From: Variovorax sp. CF313
Lineage (GTDB): Bacteria > Pseudomonadota > Gammaproteobacteria > Burkholderiales > Burkholderiaceae_C
NCBI RefSeq assembly: GCF_000282635.1
Contig: NZ_AKIW01000023.1
Coordinates: forward strand, 1-64,000
Direction of reading: 5' to 3'
Length of the DNA stretch: 64,000 bases
Part shown: positions 8,549 through 17,161 of the stretch, in pieces
How the letters are laid out: each line of letters starts with the position of its first letter
Numbering within the stretch: the stretch's first letter is position 1
Notes under the pieces: model-generated
The model's input: the letters and a program-made list of their open reading frames with translations, nothing else
Databases searched by the model: none
What the model was told of the DNA's origin: nothing
Translations under genes and position numbers: made by a program

Positions 8549-9306
8549 GCGACACCGTTCTTTCCACCCACGGCCTCGTGATGCGCTTCGGCGGCATCAC
8601 GGCCACCAACAACGTGTCGATGGAGCTCAAGCGCGGCGCGCGCCATGCGCTGATCGGCCCCAACGGCGCGGGCAAGACCACGCTGATCAACCAGCTCACG
8701 GGCGTGCTCACGCCGACCGAAGGCCGCATCACGCTGCTGGGCGAAGACATCACGACGCTCGCGCCGCACAAGCGCGTGGCGCGCGGGTTGGTGCGCACGT
8801 TCCAGATCAACCAGTTGTTCGATTCGATGACGCCGCTCGAAACGCTGGCGCTCGTGGTGTCGCAGCACCAGGGCATCGGCGCGCAATGGTGGCGTCCGCT
8901 GGGCGCCAGCAAGGCCATCGCCGAGCGCGCGACGCAACTGCTCGAGCAATTCCACCTGAGCGACGTGGCACAACAGCAGGTGAAGCACCTGGCTTATGGC
9001 AAGCGCCGCCTGCTGGAGATCGCCATCGCGCTGGCCTGCGAGCCGCGCGTGCTGCTGCTCGACGAGCCGGTGGCGGGCGTGCCCGCCGGCGAGCGCGAGG
9101 AGCTGCTGCAAACCGTGGCCGCGCTGCCGGCCGACGTGTCGGTGCTGCTCATCGAGCACGACATGGACCTGGTGTTCAGCTTTGCCGACCGCATGACGGT
9201 GCTGGTCAACGGCACGCTGCTGACCGAGGGCGACCCTGAAACCATCGCCAACGATCCCAAGGTGAAAGAGGTCTATCTGGGCCACGGAGAAACCGCCCAT
9301 GTCTGA
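8545..9306 (+). CDS. livG: ABC transporter ATP-binding protein LivG
   Basis: This 253-residue ATPase has a Walker A motif (GPNGAGKTTLINQLTG), a LivG-type variant signature motif (LAYGKRRLLEIAIAL in place of LSGGQ), Walker B (VLLLDEPVAGV) and the switch histidine (LLIEHDMDLV). It energises import together with LivF. The start overlaps the livM stop, and the 3' end overlaps livF by 8 bp. The true start is the ATG at 8545; the long open frame upstream of it is only a shadow of livM. Confidence 0.93.
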   Translation: MSDTVLSTHGLVMRFGGITATNNVSMELKRGARHALIGPNGAGKTTLINQLTGVLTPTEGRITLLGEDITTLAPHKRVARGLVRTFQINQLFDSMTPLETLALVVSQHQGIGAQWWRPLGASKAIAERATQLLEQFHLSDVAQQQVKHLAYGKRRLLEIAIALACEPRVLLLDEPVAGVPAGEREELLQTVAALPADVSVLLIEHDMDLVFSFADRMTVLVNGTLLTEGDPETIANDPKVKEVYLGHGETAHV

Positions 9307-10003
9307 GCTGCTGCGCATCGAGAACCTGAGTGCCGGCTACGGCGAGGCCGTGGTGCTGCACGACGTGGCGTTTGCGCTCGGCGAGGGCCAGACGCTGGCG
9401 CTGCTGGGCCGCAATGGCACGGGCAAGACCACGCTGATCAATACGCTCGCGGGCGCTACGCGCCAGCATGGCGGCAGCATCGCGCTGAGCGGACAGGCGC
9501 TGCACAAGCTGGCGCCGCACCAGCGCGCGGCAGCCGGCATCGGCTGGGTGCCGCAGGAGCGCAACATCTTCAAGTCGCTCACCGTGCACGAGAACCTCAC
9601 GGCCGTGGAACGGCCGGGCAAGTGGAATCCGCAACGGGTCTACGAGATGTTCCCGCGTCTCGCAGAGCGCAAGACCAACCTCGGCACGCAGCTGTCGGGC
9701 GGCGAGCAGCAGATGCTGGCCGTGGGCCGCGCGCTGGTGCTGAACCCCAAGCTGCTGCTGCTCGACGAGCCACTCGAAGGGCTCGCGCCGATCATTGTGG
9801 AAGAGCTGCTGCGCGCCATCCGCCGCATCACGCAGGACGAGGGGCTGGCCGCGATCATCGTGGAGCAGCATCCGCAGGCGATCCTCGCGATCTCCGACGA
9901 AGCAGTGGTGTTGGACCACGGCACCATCGTGCACAAGGACAGCGCCGCGGCGCTGCGCACCCAGCCGCAGGTGCTGGACCGGTTGCTGGGCGTGGCGCGC
10001 TAG
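9299..10003 (+). CDS. livF: ABC transporter ATP-binding protein LivF
   Basis: This 234-residue ATPase has Walker A (GRNGTGKTTLINTLAG), a canonical signature (QLSGGEQQMLAVGRAL), Walker B (LLLLDEPLEGLAP) and the H-loop region (IIVEQHPQAIL). The EGLAP sequence after Walker B is typical of LivF. It is the last gene of the importer operon. Its stop overlaps the convergent stop of the DsbA-like gene by 4 bp, so the two operons share a terminus. Confidence 0.93.
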   Translation: MSELLRIENLSAGYGEAVVLHDVAFALGEGQTLALLGRNGTGKTTLINTLAGATRQHGGSIALSGQALHKLAPHQRAAAGIGWVPQERNIFKSLTVHENLTAVERPGKWNPQRVYEMFPRLAERKTNLGTQLSGGEQQMLAVGRALVLNPKLLLLDEPLEGLAPIIVEELLRAIRRITQDEGLAAIIVEQHPQAILAISDEAVVLDHGTIVHKDSAAALRTQPQVLDRLLGVAR

Positions 10004-10656
10004 ACGAGTTCCGCGAGACGCGCCTTCCAGTCTTCGGCACGGCCCAGCCACGGGCCGATCTCGATGCGGCTGGCGCTGCCATCGGCCCGCGTCAGCACGA
10101 AGGTCGGGAATCCCTGGCCGCCCGCACGTTGCAGCAGCTGGCGGCTTTCGGCGATGTGCTGCGCGGTCGCTTCTCCCGCCAGGCGCTCGACGGCTGCAGC
10201 AAAGGCTTCGGTATCGAAACCGAGTTCCGCGGCCACCGCCTTCAGCACTTGCGCGTCGGCGATGCGTCGGCCTTCGACATAGTGCGCACGCTGCAGGCGA
10301 TGCACCATGTCCAGCCCACCGCCTGAGCGCAGCGATTCGGCCGCGAGGATGGCGGTGATCGGCGGCTCGGAATCCATCACCGCGCCGGTGTCGCGCAGCA
10401 GTCCTTCGAAGTAGCCTTCGCCGAAGGGCTGGCCCGTCATCTCGGCGATGCGCCGGTCGTGCGGTATCACGTACTCGCGCCACTGCGGCGTGATCGCGCG
10501 GCGGTTGGCGCCGGTCATCATGCCGCCGCCATGGAACGCGACCTGCAGGCCCGGCACGTTGCGCGCCGCGTCGACCAGCGGCGCCGCGGCGTAGCACCAG
10601 CCGCACAGCGGGTCGAAGATGTAGTGCAGGGTGATGGTGTCGTTCACTGCGGCCAT
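10000..10656 (-). CDS. DsbA-family thioredoxin-fold protein (FrnE/DsbA-like)
   Basis: This 218-residue protein has a CGWC redox motif at residues 18-21 (FDPLCGWCYAAAPL), followed by an inserted helical region and a C-terminal GFPTFVL cis-proline loop, as in FrnE-type DsbA-like oxidoreductases. There is no signal peptide, so it is probably cytoplasmic. The start at 10656 overlaps the upstream metallo-hydrolase gene by 13 bp, suggesting co-transcription and coupled translation. It may act as a disulfide isomerase/oxidase or as a glutathione-dependent isomerase; sequence alone does not separate these. Confidence 0.85.
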   Translation of the reverse strand: MAAVNDTITLHYIFDPLCGWCYAAAPLVDAARNVPGLQVAFHGGGMMTGANRRAITPQWREYVIPHDRRIAEMTGQPFGEGYFEGLLRDTGAVMDSEPPITAILAAESLRSGGGLDMVHRLQRAHYVEGRRIADAQVLKAVAAELGFDTEAFAAAVERLAGEATAQHIAESRQLLQRAGGQGFPTFVLTRADGSASRIEIGPWLGRAEDWKARLAELV

Positions 10657-11543
10657 TTCATTTCTCCCTTGATGACCTTGGCGCCGAGTTCCAGCGACGA
10701 AGTGCCTTCCAGCTTCGGGTAGCGCTTCTTCATCGCGGCGATCAGCGCGACCGAGTCCTTGGCCTTGGCGGCTTCGACTTCGAAGGCCTTCAGGTAGTCG
10801 CGCGTGAACTTCACAGAGGCCAGCGTGTACGGCGCCGAGCCGTTGGCATTCGGCAGGTAGTGGCCGGGCACCACGGTCTTCGGGTGCAGTGCCTCGATGC
10901 GGCCGAGCGTCTTGATCCATTCCTGGCGCGATTCGGGCGTCTGCGTGTCGGCCACCCACACGTGGATGTTGGCCGAGACGGGGATGCCGCCGACCACGGC
11001 CTTCAGCGAAGGAATCCAGCCGAAGGTGCGTTCGGGCGTGGGGCCGTCGAGGCCGACGACCTGGATCTTGCGGCCTTCGAGCGTGAGGCTGTCACCGGCC
11101 AGCGGCTCGGGCACGAGCAGCGCCTTGGGCGCGTTGTCCTTGAGGATCGGGCCCCAGTGCGCGAGCTTGCCGTCCTTCGAGGCCTGGATCGCGGCCACGG
11201 TCTGCGGCGTGGCGACGATCTTTGCGTCGGGGAAGGCGGCCTGGATCACATCGAGGCCGAAGTAGTAGTCGGGATCGCTGTGGCTGATGTAGACCGTGGT
11301 GAGCTTCTTGCCCGTGGCCTTGATCTTCTGCACCAGCGCCTCGGCGTCGTTGCGCTGGAACTGGGCGTCGATCAGCACGGCGTCGGTCTGGCCCGTGACG
11401 ATTTCCGAAGAGACCGGGAACATCGATTTCGTGCCGGGGTTGTAGACGTCGAGCTTGAGCGGCTGGGCCGCCTGCGCGGCAAGCGGGGCGAGGCTCAGCG
11501 TGGTGGCGAGGGCAGCGGCGGAGAGGAGGGCTCTGCGGAACAT
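10644..11543 (-). CDS. Secreted metallo-beta-lactamase-fold hydrolase with altered metal motif
   Basis: This 299-residue protein has a signal peptide (MFRRALLSAAALATTLSLAP..., cleavage near AAQA) and an MBL fold. The usual HxHxDH metal motif is replaced by HSDPDYYFG, so the second and last His of the motif are missing; a later PGHYLP motif keeps a His. Together with the periplasmic signal, this suggests an atypical metal site or a non-hydrolytic role. It lies downstream of a LysR gene on the same strand and overlaps the DsbA-like gene. The substrate is unknown. Confidence 0.8.
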   Translation of the reverse strand: MFRRALLSAAALATTLSLAPLAAQAAQPLKLDVYNPGTKSMFPVSSEIVTGQTDAVLIDAQFQRNDAEALVQKIKATGKKLTTVYISHSDPDYYFGLDVIQAAFPDAKIVATPQTVAAIQASKDGKLAHWGPILKDNAPKALLVPEPLAGDSLTLEGRKIQVVGLDGPTPERTFGWIPSLKAVVGGIPVSANIHVWVADTQTPESRQEWIKTLGRIEALHPKTVVPGHYLPNANGSAPYTLASVKFTRDYLKAFEVEAAKAKDSVALIAAMKKRYPKLEGTSSLELGAKVIKGEMKWPQ

Positions 11544-11683
11544 GGCGGCGATCTTTCTGAATGTGTGATGCGAAGAGGTGACAGCGCTGAATGCCCCGAA
11601 TGTTAGGTTGCGAGAATCGAAACAAAAACCTGATGATTCACAACGAATAGTTTCGGATTTCGGCCGAATGAGCTTCCGGGTCG

Positions 11684-12586
11684 TCAGTCCGTGGCGCATC
11701 TCTCGAGGTGCGCGACCAGCAGTTGCGCCGACGGCGACAGCGCCGCCTCGCCGCGAAAGCAGATCGCGAAACGCCGTCGCGCCCACGCGTCGGTGAGCGG
11801 CATCAGCCGCAGGCCGAAGGCATCGGTGAAGGGCCGCGCCACCTCCGCCGGCACCACGCTGATCGCCAGCCCGGCTCGCACCACCCGCAGTGCCGCGTCG
11901 AAGTTGGAGACCAGCACGCGGTACACCAGCGGCTTGCCCGCCACCGCCGCCTCGCGCGCCAGCATCAACTGCACGGCGCTCAGCGCCGGCATGCCGACGA
12001 ATTCGTGGTCGAGCACCTGCTCGAAGCGCACGTGCTCGTGCCTTGCGACGGGATGCGACGGGTGCGCGACGATGGCGAGGTGGTCGGAGCGGTAGTTGCG
12101 CCGTTCCAGGCCGTCGAGGTCGGCGGCATCCCAGCACAGGCCGATGGAAGCGCTGCCCTCGCGGATGCCGCGCACGATCTCGGGGCTCACGCGCTCTTCC
12201 ATGTCGACGCGGATGTTGCGGTGGGCCGGGTCCTTCAGAAAGCCCGCCACGTCTTCCGCCAGCGACTCGGCCATGACCGAGGCCGAGGCCAGGATGCGCA
12301 CGTGCCCGCGAGCGCCGCCCGCATAGGCGGCCATGTCGCGCTCGATGCGGTTCACGCTGCCGAGCATCGCGCGGGCGTGCTCCAGCAGGGTTTCGCCGGC
12401 CGGCGTCGGCACCACGCCGCGGCGCTTGCGCAGCAGTAGCGGCGTGCCCACCGTTTCTTCGAGCTGGGCCAGCCGCTTGCTGATGGCCGAGCCGACGATG
12501 CTGGCCTGCTCGCCGGCGCGCGCGATGCTGCGCGTTTCGCAGACGGCGACGAACAGGCGCAGGGTGGTGAGGTCGAGGTCTCTCAT
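11684..12586 (-). CDS. LysR-family transcriptional regulator of the HMG-CoA-lyase/CoA-transferase operon
   Basis: This 300-residue regulator has the N-terminal winged helix-turn-helix (LDLTTLRLFVAVCETRSIAR...GSAISKRLAQLEETVGTPLL) and a C-terminal substrate-sensing domain. The start at 12586 begins MRDLDLTTLR, the usual LysR opening. It is divergent from the lyase/CoA-transferase/Bug operon, with 100 bp between the starts holding a GGAAGC-N5-GCTTCC dyad. It is therefore most likely the acid- or CoA-ester-responsive activator of that operon. The MBL gene follows on the same strand after 140 bp. Confidence 0.88.
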   Translation of the reverse strand: MRDLDLTTLRLFVAVCETRSIARAGEQASIVGSAISKRLAQLEETVGTPLLLRKRRGVVPTPAGETLLEHARAMLGSVNRIERDMAAYAGGARGHVRILASASVMAESLAEDVAGFLKDPAHRNIRVDMEERVSPEIVRGIREGSASIGLCWDAADLDGLERRNYRSDHLAIVAHPSHPVARHEHVRFEQVLDHEFVGMPALSAVQLMLAREAAVAGKPLVYRVLVSNFDAALRVVRAGLAISVVPAEVARPFTDAFGLRLMPLTDAWARRRFAICFRGEAALSPSAQLLVAHLERCATD

Positions 12587-12599
12587 GGTGTTCCGTTTC

Positions 12600-12616
12600 G
12601 GAAGCAAATGGCTTCC
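12600..12616. promoter_or_regulatory. Inverted repeat in the LysR/lyase divergent promoter
   Basis: GGAAGC and GCTTCC flank a 5-nt spacer (AAATG), and a second small dyad (TTCC-GTTTC-GGAA) overlaps its left arm. The position, just upstream of the LysR start and about 70 bp before the lyase start, fits a LysR-type binding site. This is an inference from position and symmetry. Confidence 0.5.
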
Positions 12617-12686
12617 AAAATATACCTTCTGGGTCGAATCGGAACTTCTAATATTCACGCCGTACCCTCACGACGGAGACAAAGTC

Positions 12687-13634
12687 TTGATTCACCCCTT
12701 CCTGCCGCCATGCGCGGTCGTTCGCGAAGTGGGCCTGCGCGACGGCCTGCAGAGCATTGCCCGCGTGCTGCCCACCGCACGCAAGCTCGAATGGATCCGC
12801 GACGCGCATGCGGCCGGCCAGCGCGAGATCGAAGTCGGCTCCTTCGTGCCGGCGCACCTGCTGCCGCAGCTGGCGGACACGGCCGAGCTGCTGGCCTATG
12901 CGAAGACCTTGCCCGGGCTCTTCGCCTCGGTGCTGGTGCCCAACCTGAAGGGCGCGGAGCGCGCCATCGCGGGCGAGGCCGACCTGATGATCGTGCCGCT
13001 CTCGGCCAGCCACGCACACAGCCTCGCCAACCTGCGCAAGACGCCCGACGAGGTGGTGGCCGAGGTGGGCCGCATCCGCGCCGCGCGCGATGCGGCGGGC
13101 TCGAAGACGCTCATCGACGGCGGCGTGGGCACGGCCTTCGGCTGCACGCTCCAGGGCCACGTCGACGCCGACGAAGTGCTGCGGCTGATGCAGGCGCTGC
13201 TCGACGCGGGCGCCGACCGCGTGAGCCTTGCCGACACCGTCGGCTATGCCGATCCGGCGATGGTCCGCAGCCTGTTCGAGCGCGCGCTGCGCATTGCGGG
13301 CGACCGACTGTGGTGCGGCCACTTCCATGACACGCGCGGCCTCGGGCTGGCCAATGTCTACGCGGCGCTGGAAGTCGGCGTGACGCGCTTCGACGCCTGC
13401 CTCGCCGGCATCGGCGGCTGCCCGCATGCGCCCGGGGCCAGCGGCAACGTCGACACCGAAGACCTCGTCTTCATGCTCGAGAGCATGGGCGTCGCGACGG
13501 GCGTCGATCTGCCGAAGCTGCTCGAGCTGCGCAAGCGCGTGGCGGGCTGGCTCGAAGGCGAAACGCTGCAGGGCACGGTATGGCGCGCGGGCTTTCCAAA
13601 GACCTTCGCGGCCACGGCGGGGGTCGCGGCATGA
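12687..13634 (+). CDS. Hydroxymethylglutaryl-CoA lyase-family enzyme
   Basis: This 315-residue TIM-barrel lyase should cleave 3-hydroxy-3-methylglutaryl-CoA or a similar 3-hydroxyacyl-CoA. It opens with VREVGLRDGLQ, carries the metal-binding HFHDTRG segment, and has the signature GIGGCPHAPGASGNVDTED with the active-site Cys. The start is taken as TTG at 12687, since no ATG lies nearby and GGAG stands about 10 nt upstream; longer in-frame starts would run into the LysR region. It overlaps the next gene by ATGA. Alternative substrates such as citramalyl-CoA analogues are possible. Confidence 0.85.
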   Translation: MIHPFLPPCAVVREVGLRDGLQSIARVLPTARKLEWIRDAHAAGQREIEVGSFVPAHLLPQLADTAELLAYAKTLPGLFASVLVPNLKGAERAIAGEADLMIVPLSASHAHSLANLRKTPDEVVAEVGRIRAARDAAGSKTLIDGGVGTAFGCTLQGHVDADEVLRLMQALLDAGADRVSLADTVGYADPAMVRSLFERALRIAGDRLWCGHFHDTRGLGLANVYAALEVGVTRFDACLAGIGGCPHAPGASGNVDTEDLVFMLESMGVATGVDLPKLLELRKRVAGWLEGETLQGTVWRAGFPKTFAATAGVAA

Positions 13635-14839
13635 GCACCGCAGGCACCGAAGAAAAGCGCCTGCCGCTGGCTGGCATCCGCGTGGTCGAGTTCACGCACA
13701 TGGTCATGGGGCCGACCTGCGGCATGGTGCTCGCGGACCTGGGCGCCGAGGTCATCAAGGTCGAGCCGATCGAGGGCGACCGCACGCGGCACCTGCTGGG
13801 TGCGGGGGCTGGCTTCTTTCCCATGTTCAACCGCAACAAGAAGAGCATTGCGCTCGACCTCAAGAAGCCCGAGGGGCTCGAGGCCGCGCTGCGCCTGTGC
13901 GCCACGGCCGACGTGGTGGCGCAGAACTTCAAGCCAGGCACCATGGACAAGTACGGCCTGGGCTATGCCGCCCTCGGCAAGCTCAACCCGCGCCTCGTGT
14001 ACGTGAACCACACCGGCTTCCTGCCCGGCCCGTACGAGCACCGCACTGCGCTCGACGAGGTGGTGCAGATGATGGGCGGCCTCGCCTACATGACCGGCCG
14101 CCCCGGCGACCCGCTGCGCGCGGGCACGAGCGTGAACGACATCATGGGCGGCATGTTCGGCGCCATCGGCGCGATCGCCGCGCTGATGCAGCGCGCCGAG
14201 ACCGGCAAGGGGCAGGAGGTGCAGTCTGCGCTGTTCGAGAACAACGTGTTCCTGGTCGGCCAGCACATGCTGCAGTACGCGATCACGGGGCAGGCCGCCG
14301 CGCCGATGCCCGAGCGCATCTCGGCGTGGGCGCTGTACGACGTGTTCACCGTGAAGGACGGCGAGCAGATCTTCCTGGCCGCGGTGAGCGACGCGCAGTG
14401 GAAGACCTTCTGTGACGCGCTCGGCTTCGACGACCTGAAGGCCGACCCGGCCCTGCGCACCAACAACGACCGGGTGCGTTTGCGGCCCACGCTGCTGGCC
14501 GATCTGCGCCAGCGCCTGGCCGATCGTTCGGCGGCGGAACTGTCGGCGATCTTCGAGGCCAAGGGCCTGCCGTTCGCGCCGATCACGCGGCCGGAAGACC
14601 TGTACGAAGACCCGCACCTGAAGGCCACCGGCGGGCTCGTGGACATCCGCCTGCCCGACGGCGAGCGTGCCGGTGAAACGGCGCAGACGACGCTGTTCCC
14701 GATCACGCTCGGCGGCGAGCGCCTCGGCGTGCGCCTGAATCCGCCCACGCTCGGCGAGCACACGCGCGAACTGCTGGCCGAACTGGGCTATGCACGCGAG
14801 CAGGTGGACGCCCTGCTCGCCGATTCGGCAGTGGCCTGA
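13631..14839 (+). CDS. CaiB/BaiF-family (class III) CoA transferase
   Basis: This 402-residue enzyme moves CoA between carboxylic acids. The N-terminal LAGIRVVEFTHMVMGPTCGMVLADLGAEVIKVE motif is the family hallmark (shown here in part: GMVLADLGAEVIKVEP). The likely catalytic Asp lies in the SVNDIMGGMFGAIGA segment at about residue 170. The ATGA overlap with the lyase gene shows coupling, so the transferase probably makes the CoA ester that the lyase then cleaves. A Bug-type binding protein follows 41 bp later, which suggests uptake and activation of an external dicarboxylic or branched acid. Confidence 0.9.
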   Translation: MSTAGTEEKRLPLAGIRVVEFTHMVMGPTCGMVLADLGAEVIKVEPIEGDRTRHLLGAGAGFFPMFNRNKKSIALDLKKPEGLEAALRLCATADVVAQNFKPGTMDKYGLGYAALGKLNPRLVYVNHTGFLPGPYEHRTALDEVVQMMGGLAYMTGRPGDPLRAGTSVNDIMGGMFGAIGAIAALMQRAETGKGQEVQSALFENNVFLVGQHMLQYAITGQAAAPMPERISAWALYDVFTVKDGEQIFLAAVSDAQWKTFCDALGFDDLKADPALRTNNDRVRLRPTLLADLRQRLADRSAAELSAIFEAKGLPFAPITRPEDLYEDPHLKATGGLVDIRLPDGERAGETAQTTLFPITLGGERLGVRLNPPTLGEHTRELLAELGYAREQVDALLADSAVA

Positions 14840-14880
14840 GCCTGCGATCCTTTTCCCGAAACATAAAGAGAGACAAGACC

Positions 14881-15891
14881 ATGACGAAGACACTTCCCTC
14901 GACGAACCTGGATCGCCTGAACCGCCGCGCGGTGCTCGGCCTCGGCGCGTGCGCCGCCGCGGTGGCCGCGATGGGTGCGCGCCCGGCGCTCGCGCAGGGC
15001 TCCGACAAGCCCGTCCGCTTCATCCTGCCGATCAGCGCCGGCTCGGGCGTCGACACCATCGTGCGCGCGGCGGCGCCCGCGCTCGGCAAGGCCTTCGGCC
15101 AGCCGGTGGTGATCGAGAACCTGCCGGGTGCGGGCGGCATCACCGGCGCGGCGGCCATCGTCAAGGCCGCGCCCGACGGACTCACGCTGGGCATGGTGTC
15201 GAACAACCACGTCATCAATCCGGCGGTGTTCAAGAAGATGCCCTTCGACGCGATCAACGACGTCACGCCGATCAGCGTGGTGGGCGCGACGCCGCTGGTG
15301 CTGCTGGTGAACCCGAAGGTGCCCGCGAAGAACGTGAAGGAGCTGGTGGCGCTGCTGCGCGCCAAACCCGAGGGCTACAACTACGCCTCGTCGGGCAACG
15401 GCACCATCATCCATCTTGCCGGCGAGATGTTCATGGACGAGGCCGGCGTGAAGGCGCGGCACATCCCCTACAAGGGCACCGGGCCGATGGTGACCGACAT
15501 GATCGGCGGGCAGGTCGAGATGGGCGTGGTCGCGCTGCCGGCCGTGCAGCAGCACATCCGGAGCGGTGCGCTGCGCGCCATCGGCCTGTGCGGCGCGACG
15601 CGCTCGCCGGCAGCGCCGGAGATTCCGACCATCGCGGAGCAGGGGCTGCCGAACTACGCGGTCGAAGGCTGGTTCGCGGTGATCGGCCCGCCGAAGATGC
15701 AGGCGGCCGACGTGCAGCGCGTGCACGATGCGGTGGCCGCCGCTTTCGCGAGCCCCGAAGTGCGCGAGGCGATGGACAAGCAGGGCAACGTCGTCAGGCC
15801 CACGACGCCCGAGCAGGCCGCGAGCTACTTCCGCAGCGAGGCCGCGCGCTATGCGGCGCTGGTGAAGAAAGCGAACGTGGTGCTGGAGTAA
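14881..15891 (+). CDS. Tripartite tricarboxylate transporter (Bug-family) substrate-binding protein
   Basis: This 336-residue periplasmic receptor has an N-terminal signal with a twin-arginine-like RRAVLG start and a hydrophobic core ending in ARPALAQG. The mature part shows the Bug family features: VRFILPISAGSGVDTIVRAAA and the ENLPGAGGITGAAAIVKAAPDG segment. No membrane components are nearby; such orphan receptors are common in Comamonadaceae. It belongs to the lyase/CoA-transferase operon and probably captures the carboxylate that the operon degrades. Confidence 0.9.
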   Translation: MTKTLPSTNLDRLNRRAVLGLGACAAAVAAMGARPALAQGSDKPVRFILPISAGSGVDTIVRAAAPALGKAFGQPVVIENLPGAGGITGAAAIVKAAPDGLTLGMVSNNHVINPAVFKKMPFDAINDVTPISVVGATPLVLLVNPKVPAKNVKELVALLRAKPEGYNYASSGNGTIIHLAGEMFMDEAGVKARHIPYKGTGPMVTDMIGGQVEMGVVALPAVQQHIRSGALRAIGLCGATRSPAAPEIPTIAEQGLPNYAVEGWFAVIGPPKMQAADVQRVHDAVAAAFASPEVREAMDKQGNVVRPTTPEQAASYFRSEAARYAALVKKANVVLE

Positions 15892-15897
15892 GGGCCT

Positions 15898-16017
15898 TGC
15901 TCCTTCCCCCTCTGGCGAAGGCTGGGATGGGGGCTGGCGGCCGTCGACGAGGCGCTGCGTCGTGGTCGATGCCGTCGTGCCCCCCACCCCGACCTCCCCC
16001 GGCAGGGGACGAGGAAA
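15898..16017. repeat. Inverted pair of C-rich intergenic repeats between convergent genes (element A copies)
   Basis: Between the convergent Bug and HPP genes lie two C-rich tracts in opposite orientation: a left copy reading GGCTGGGATGGGGGCTGG on the plus strand and a right copy reading CCCCCCACCCCGACCTCCCC. They resemble the tract at 31-67. The pair may fold as a long stem and act as a terminator for both genes. I see no coding signal here. Confidence 0.55.
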
Positions 16018-16019
16018 AA

Positions 16020-17147
16020 TCAAGCCGGCCCGACGGCGCGGTACAACGCCCGCACGAAGTCCGACTGCGTGATCATCCCCGTCAACCGCTTCTCGCCGTC
16101 GATGATCGGGATATGGTGATGCCCGCCCTCGGAGAACAGCGGCACCAGGTCGACCACGGGCCGGTCGGCGCTGGCCACGCGCACCTGGCGCGTCATGATC
16201 TGGCCAACCACCTCGGGCTTGTTCGACATCACCGTGCGCGTGGCGCGGATCAGGTCGCGCAGCTTGCCGGCGATGCCGTCGTGGTGCTGCAGGTCGAGCT
16301 GGCGGAAGAAGTCTGCCTGCGTGACGATGCCGACCACGCGGCGCGTGCGGTCGGTGACGGGCAGGGCCTTGATGTGTCGTTCGTGCATCAGCGCCCAGGC
16401 TTCCTGCAGCGGCGTGCCGAACTCCACCGAGATGGGCACGCTGGACATGATGTCGGCGCAGGTCAGCGTACCGAGGCGCCGCTTGTACGACTCGAGTTCG
16501 GTTTCGCGGATCAGCGATTCGAGGTCGTCGCGGCTGATGTCGAGCACCTGGTTGTAGCGGGCCAGCACCGCGTCGATGTCGGCCTGGCTGAAGCGCGCAT
16601 CGGCCGCGGGCGGACGCACCACCTGCACGTGCGGGTAGCGCCGCCCGGTGAGCGTGTTGTAGGCCACGCCGGCCAGCACCAGCAGCAGCGAGTTGGTGAA
16701 GAAGGGGAAGAGGGCGGACGAGAAATGCGCGGTGTGCGTCAGCACCGCCAGCAGCGCCGCGGCGCCGCCGGGCGGATGCAGGCAGCGCGCGCTGAACATC
16801 AGGCCGATGGCGCCCGCCACGGCCACGGCGGCGGCCAGCGCGGAGTCGGGAATCCAGTTGACGGCCGCGATGCCGACCACCGCCGACAGCGTGTTGCCGC
16901 CGATGACCGACCACGGCTGCGCCAACGGGCTCGCCGGCACCGCGAACACCAGCACGGCGCTGGCGCCCAGCGGTGCGATCAGCCAGACGGTCGCGGCCAG
17001 CGGGCCGGCCAGCCACCGGCACAGCAGCGCCGTGACCAGCAGCCCGAGGCCGGCGCCCGCAACCGCGCGCAGCCGCTCGCGCGCATCGACGGTGGTGCGG
17101 CCCGGCAGCCAGGCGCGCGCATGATTCAGGAGTGCCTCGAACCGCAT
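16020..17147 (-). CDS. HPP-family membrane protein with C-terminal CBS domains
   Basis: This 375-residue protein joins an N-terminal HPP domain (about residues 20-170, four to five transmembrane helices, including the defining CLHPPGGAAALLAVL segment) to a C-terminal pair of CBS domains (about 235-370; MSSVPISVEFGTPLQEAW and MTRQVRVASADRPVVDLV). CBS pairs usually sense adenine nucleotides. HPP proteins have been linked to nitrite transport in plastids and cyanobacteria; the bacterial role is less clear. It follows the MFS gene on the same strand with a 14-bp gap, so the two are likely co-transcribed. Confidence 0.85.
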   Translation of the reverse strand: MRFEALLNHARAWLPGRTTVDARERLRAVAGAGLGLLVTALLCRWLAGPLAATVWLIAPLGASAVLVFAVPASPLAQPWSVIGGNTLSAVVGIAAVNWIPDSALAAAVAVAGAIGLMFSARCLHPPGGAAALLAVLTHTAHFSSALFPFFTNSLLLVLAGVAYNTLTGRRYPHVQVVRPPAADARFSQADIDAVLARYNQVLDISRDDLESLIRETELESYKRRLGTLTCADIMSSVPISVEFGTPLQEAWALMHERHIKALPVTDRTRRVVGIVTQADFFRQLDLQHHDGIAGKLRDLIRATRTVMSNKPEVVGQIMTRQVRVASADRPVVDLVPLFSEGGHHHIPIIDGEKRLTGMITQSDFVRALYRAVGPA

Positions 17148-17161
17148 CGCAGCCTCCGTCC

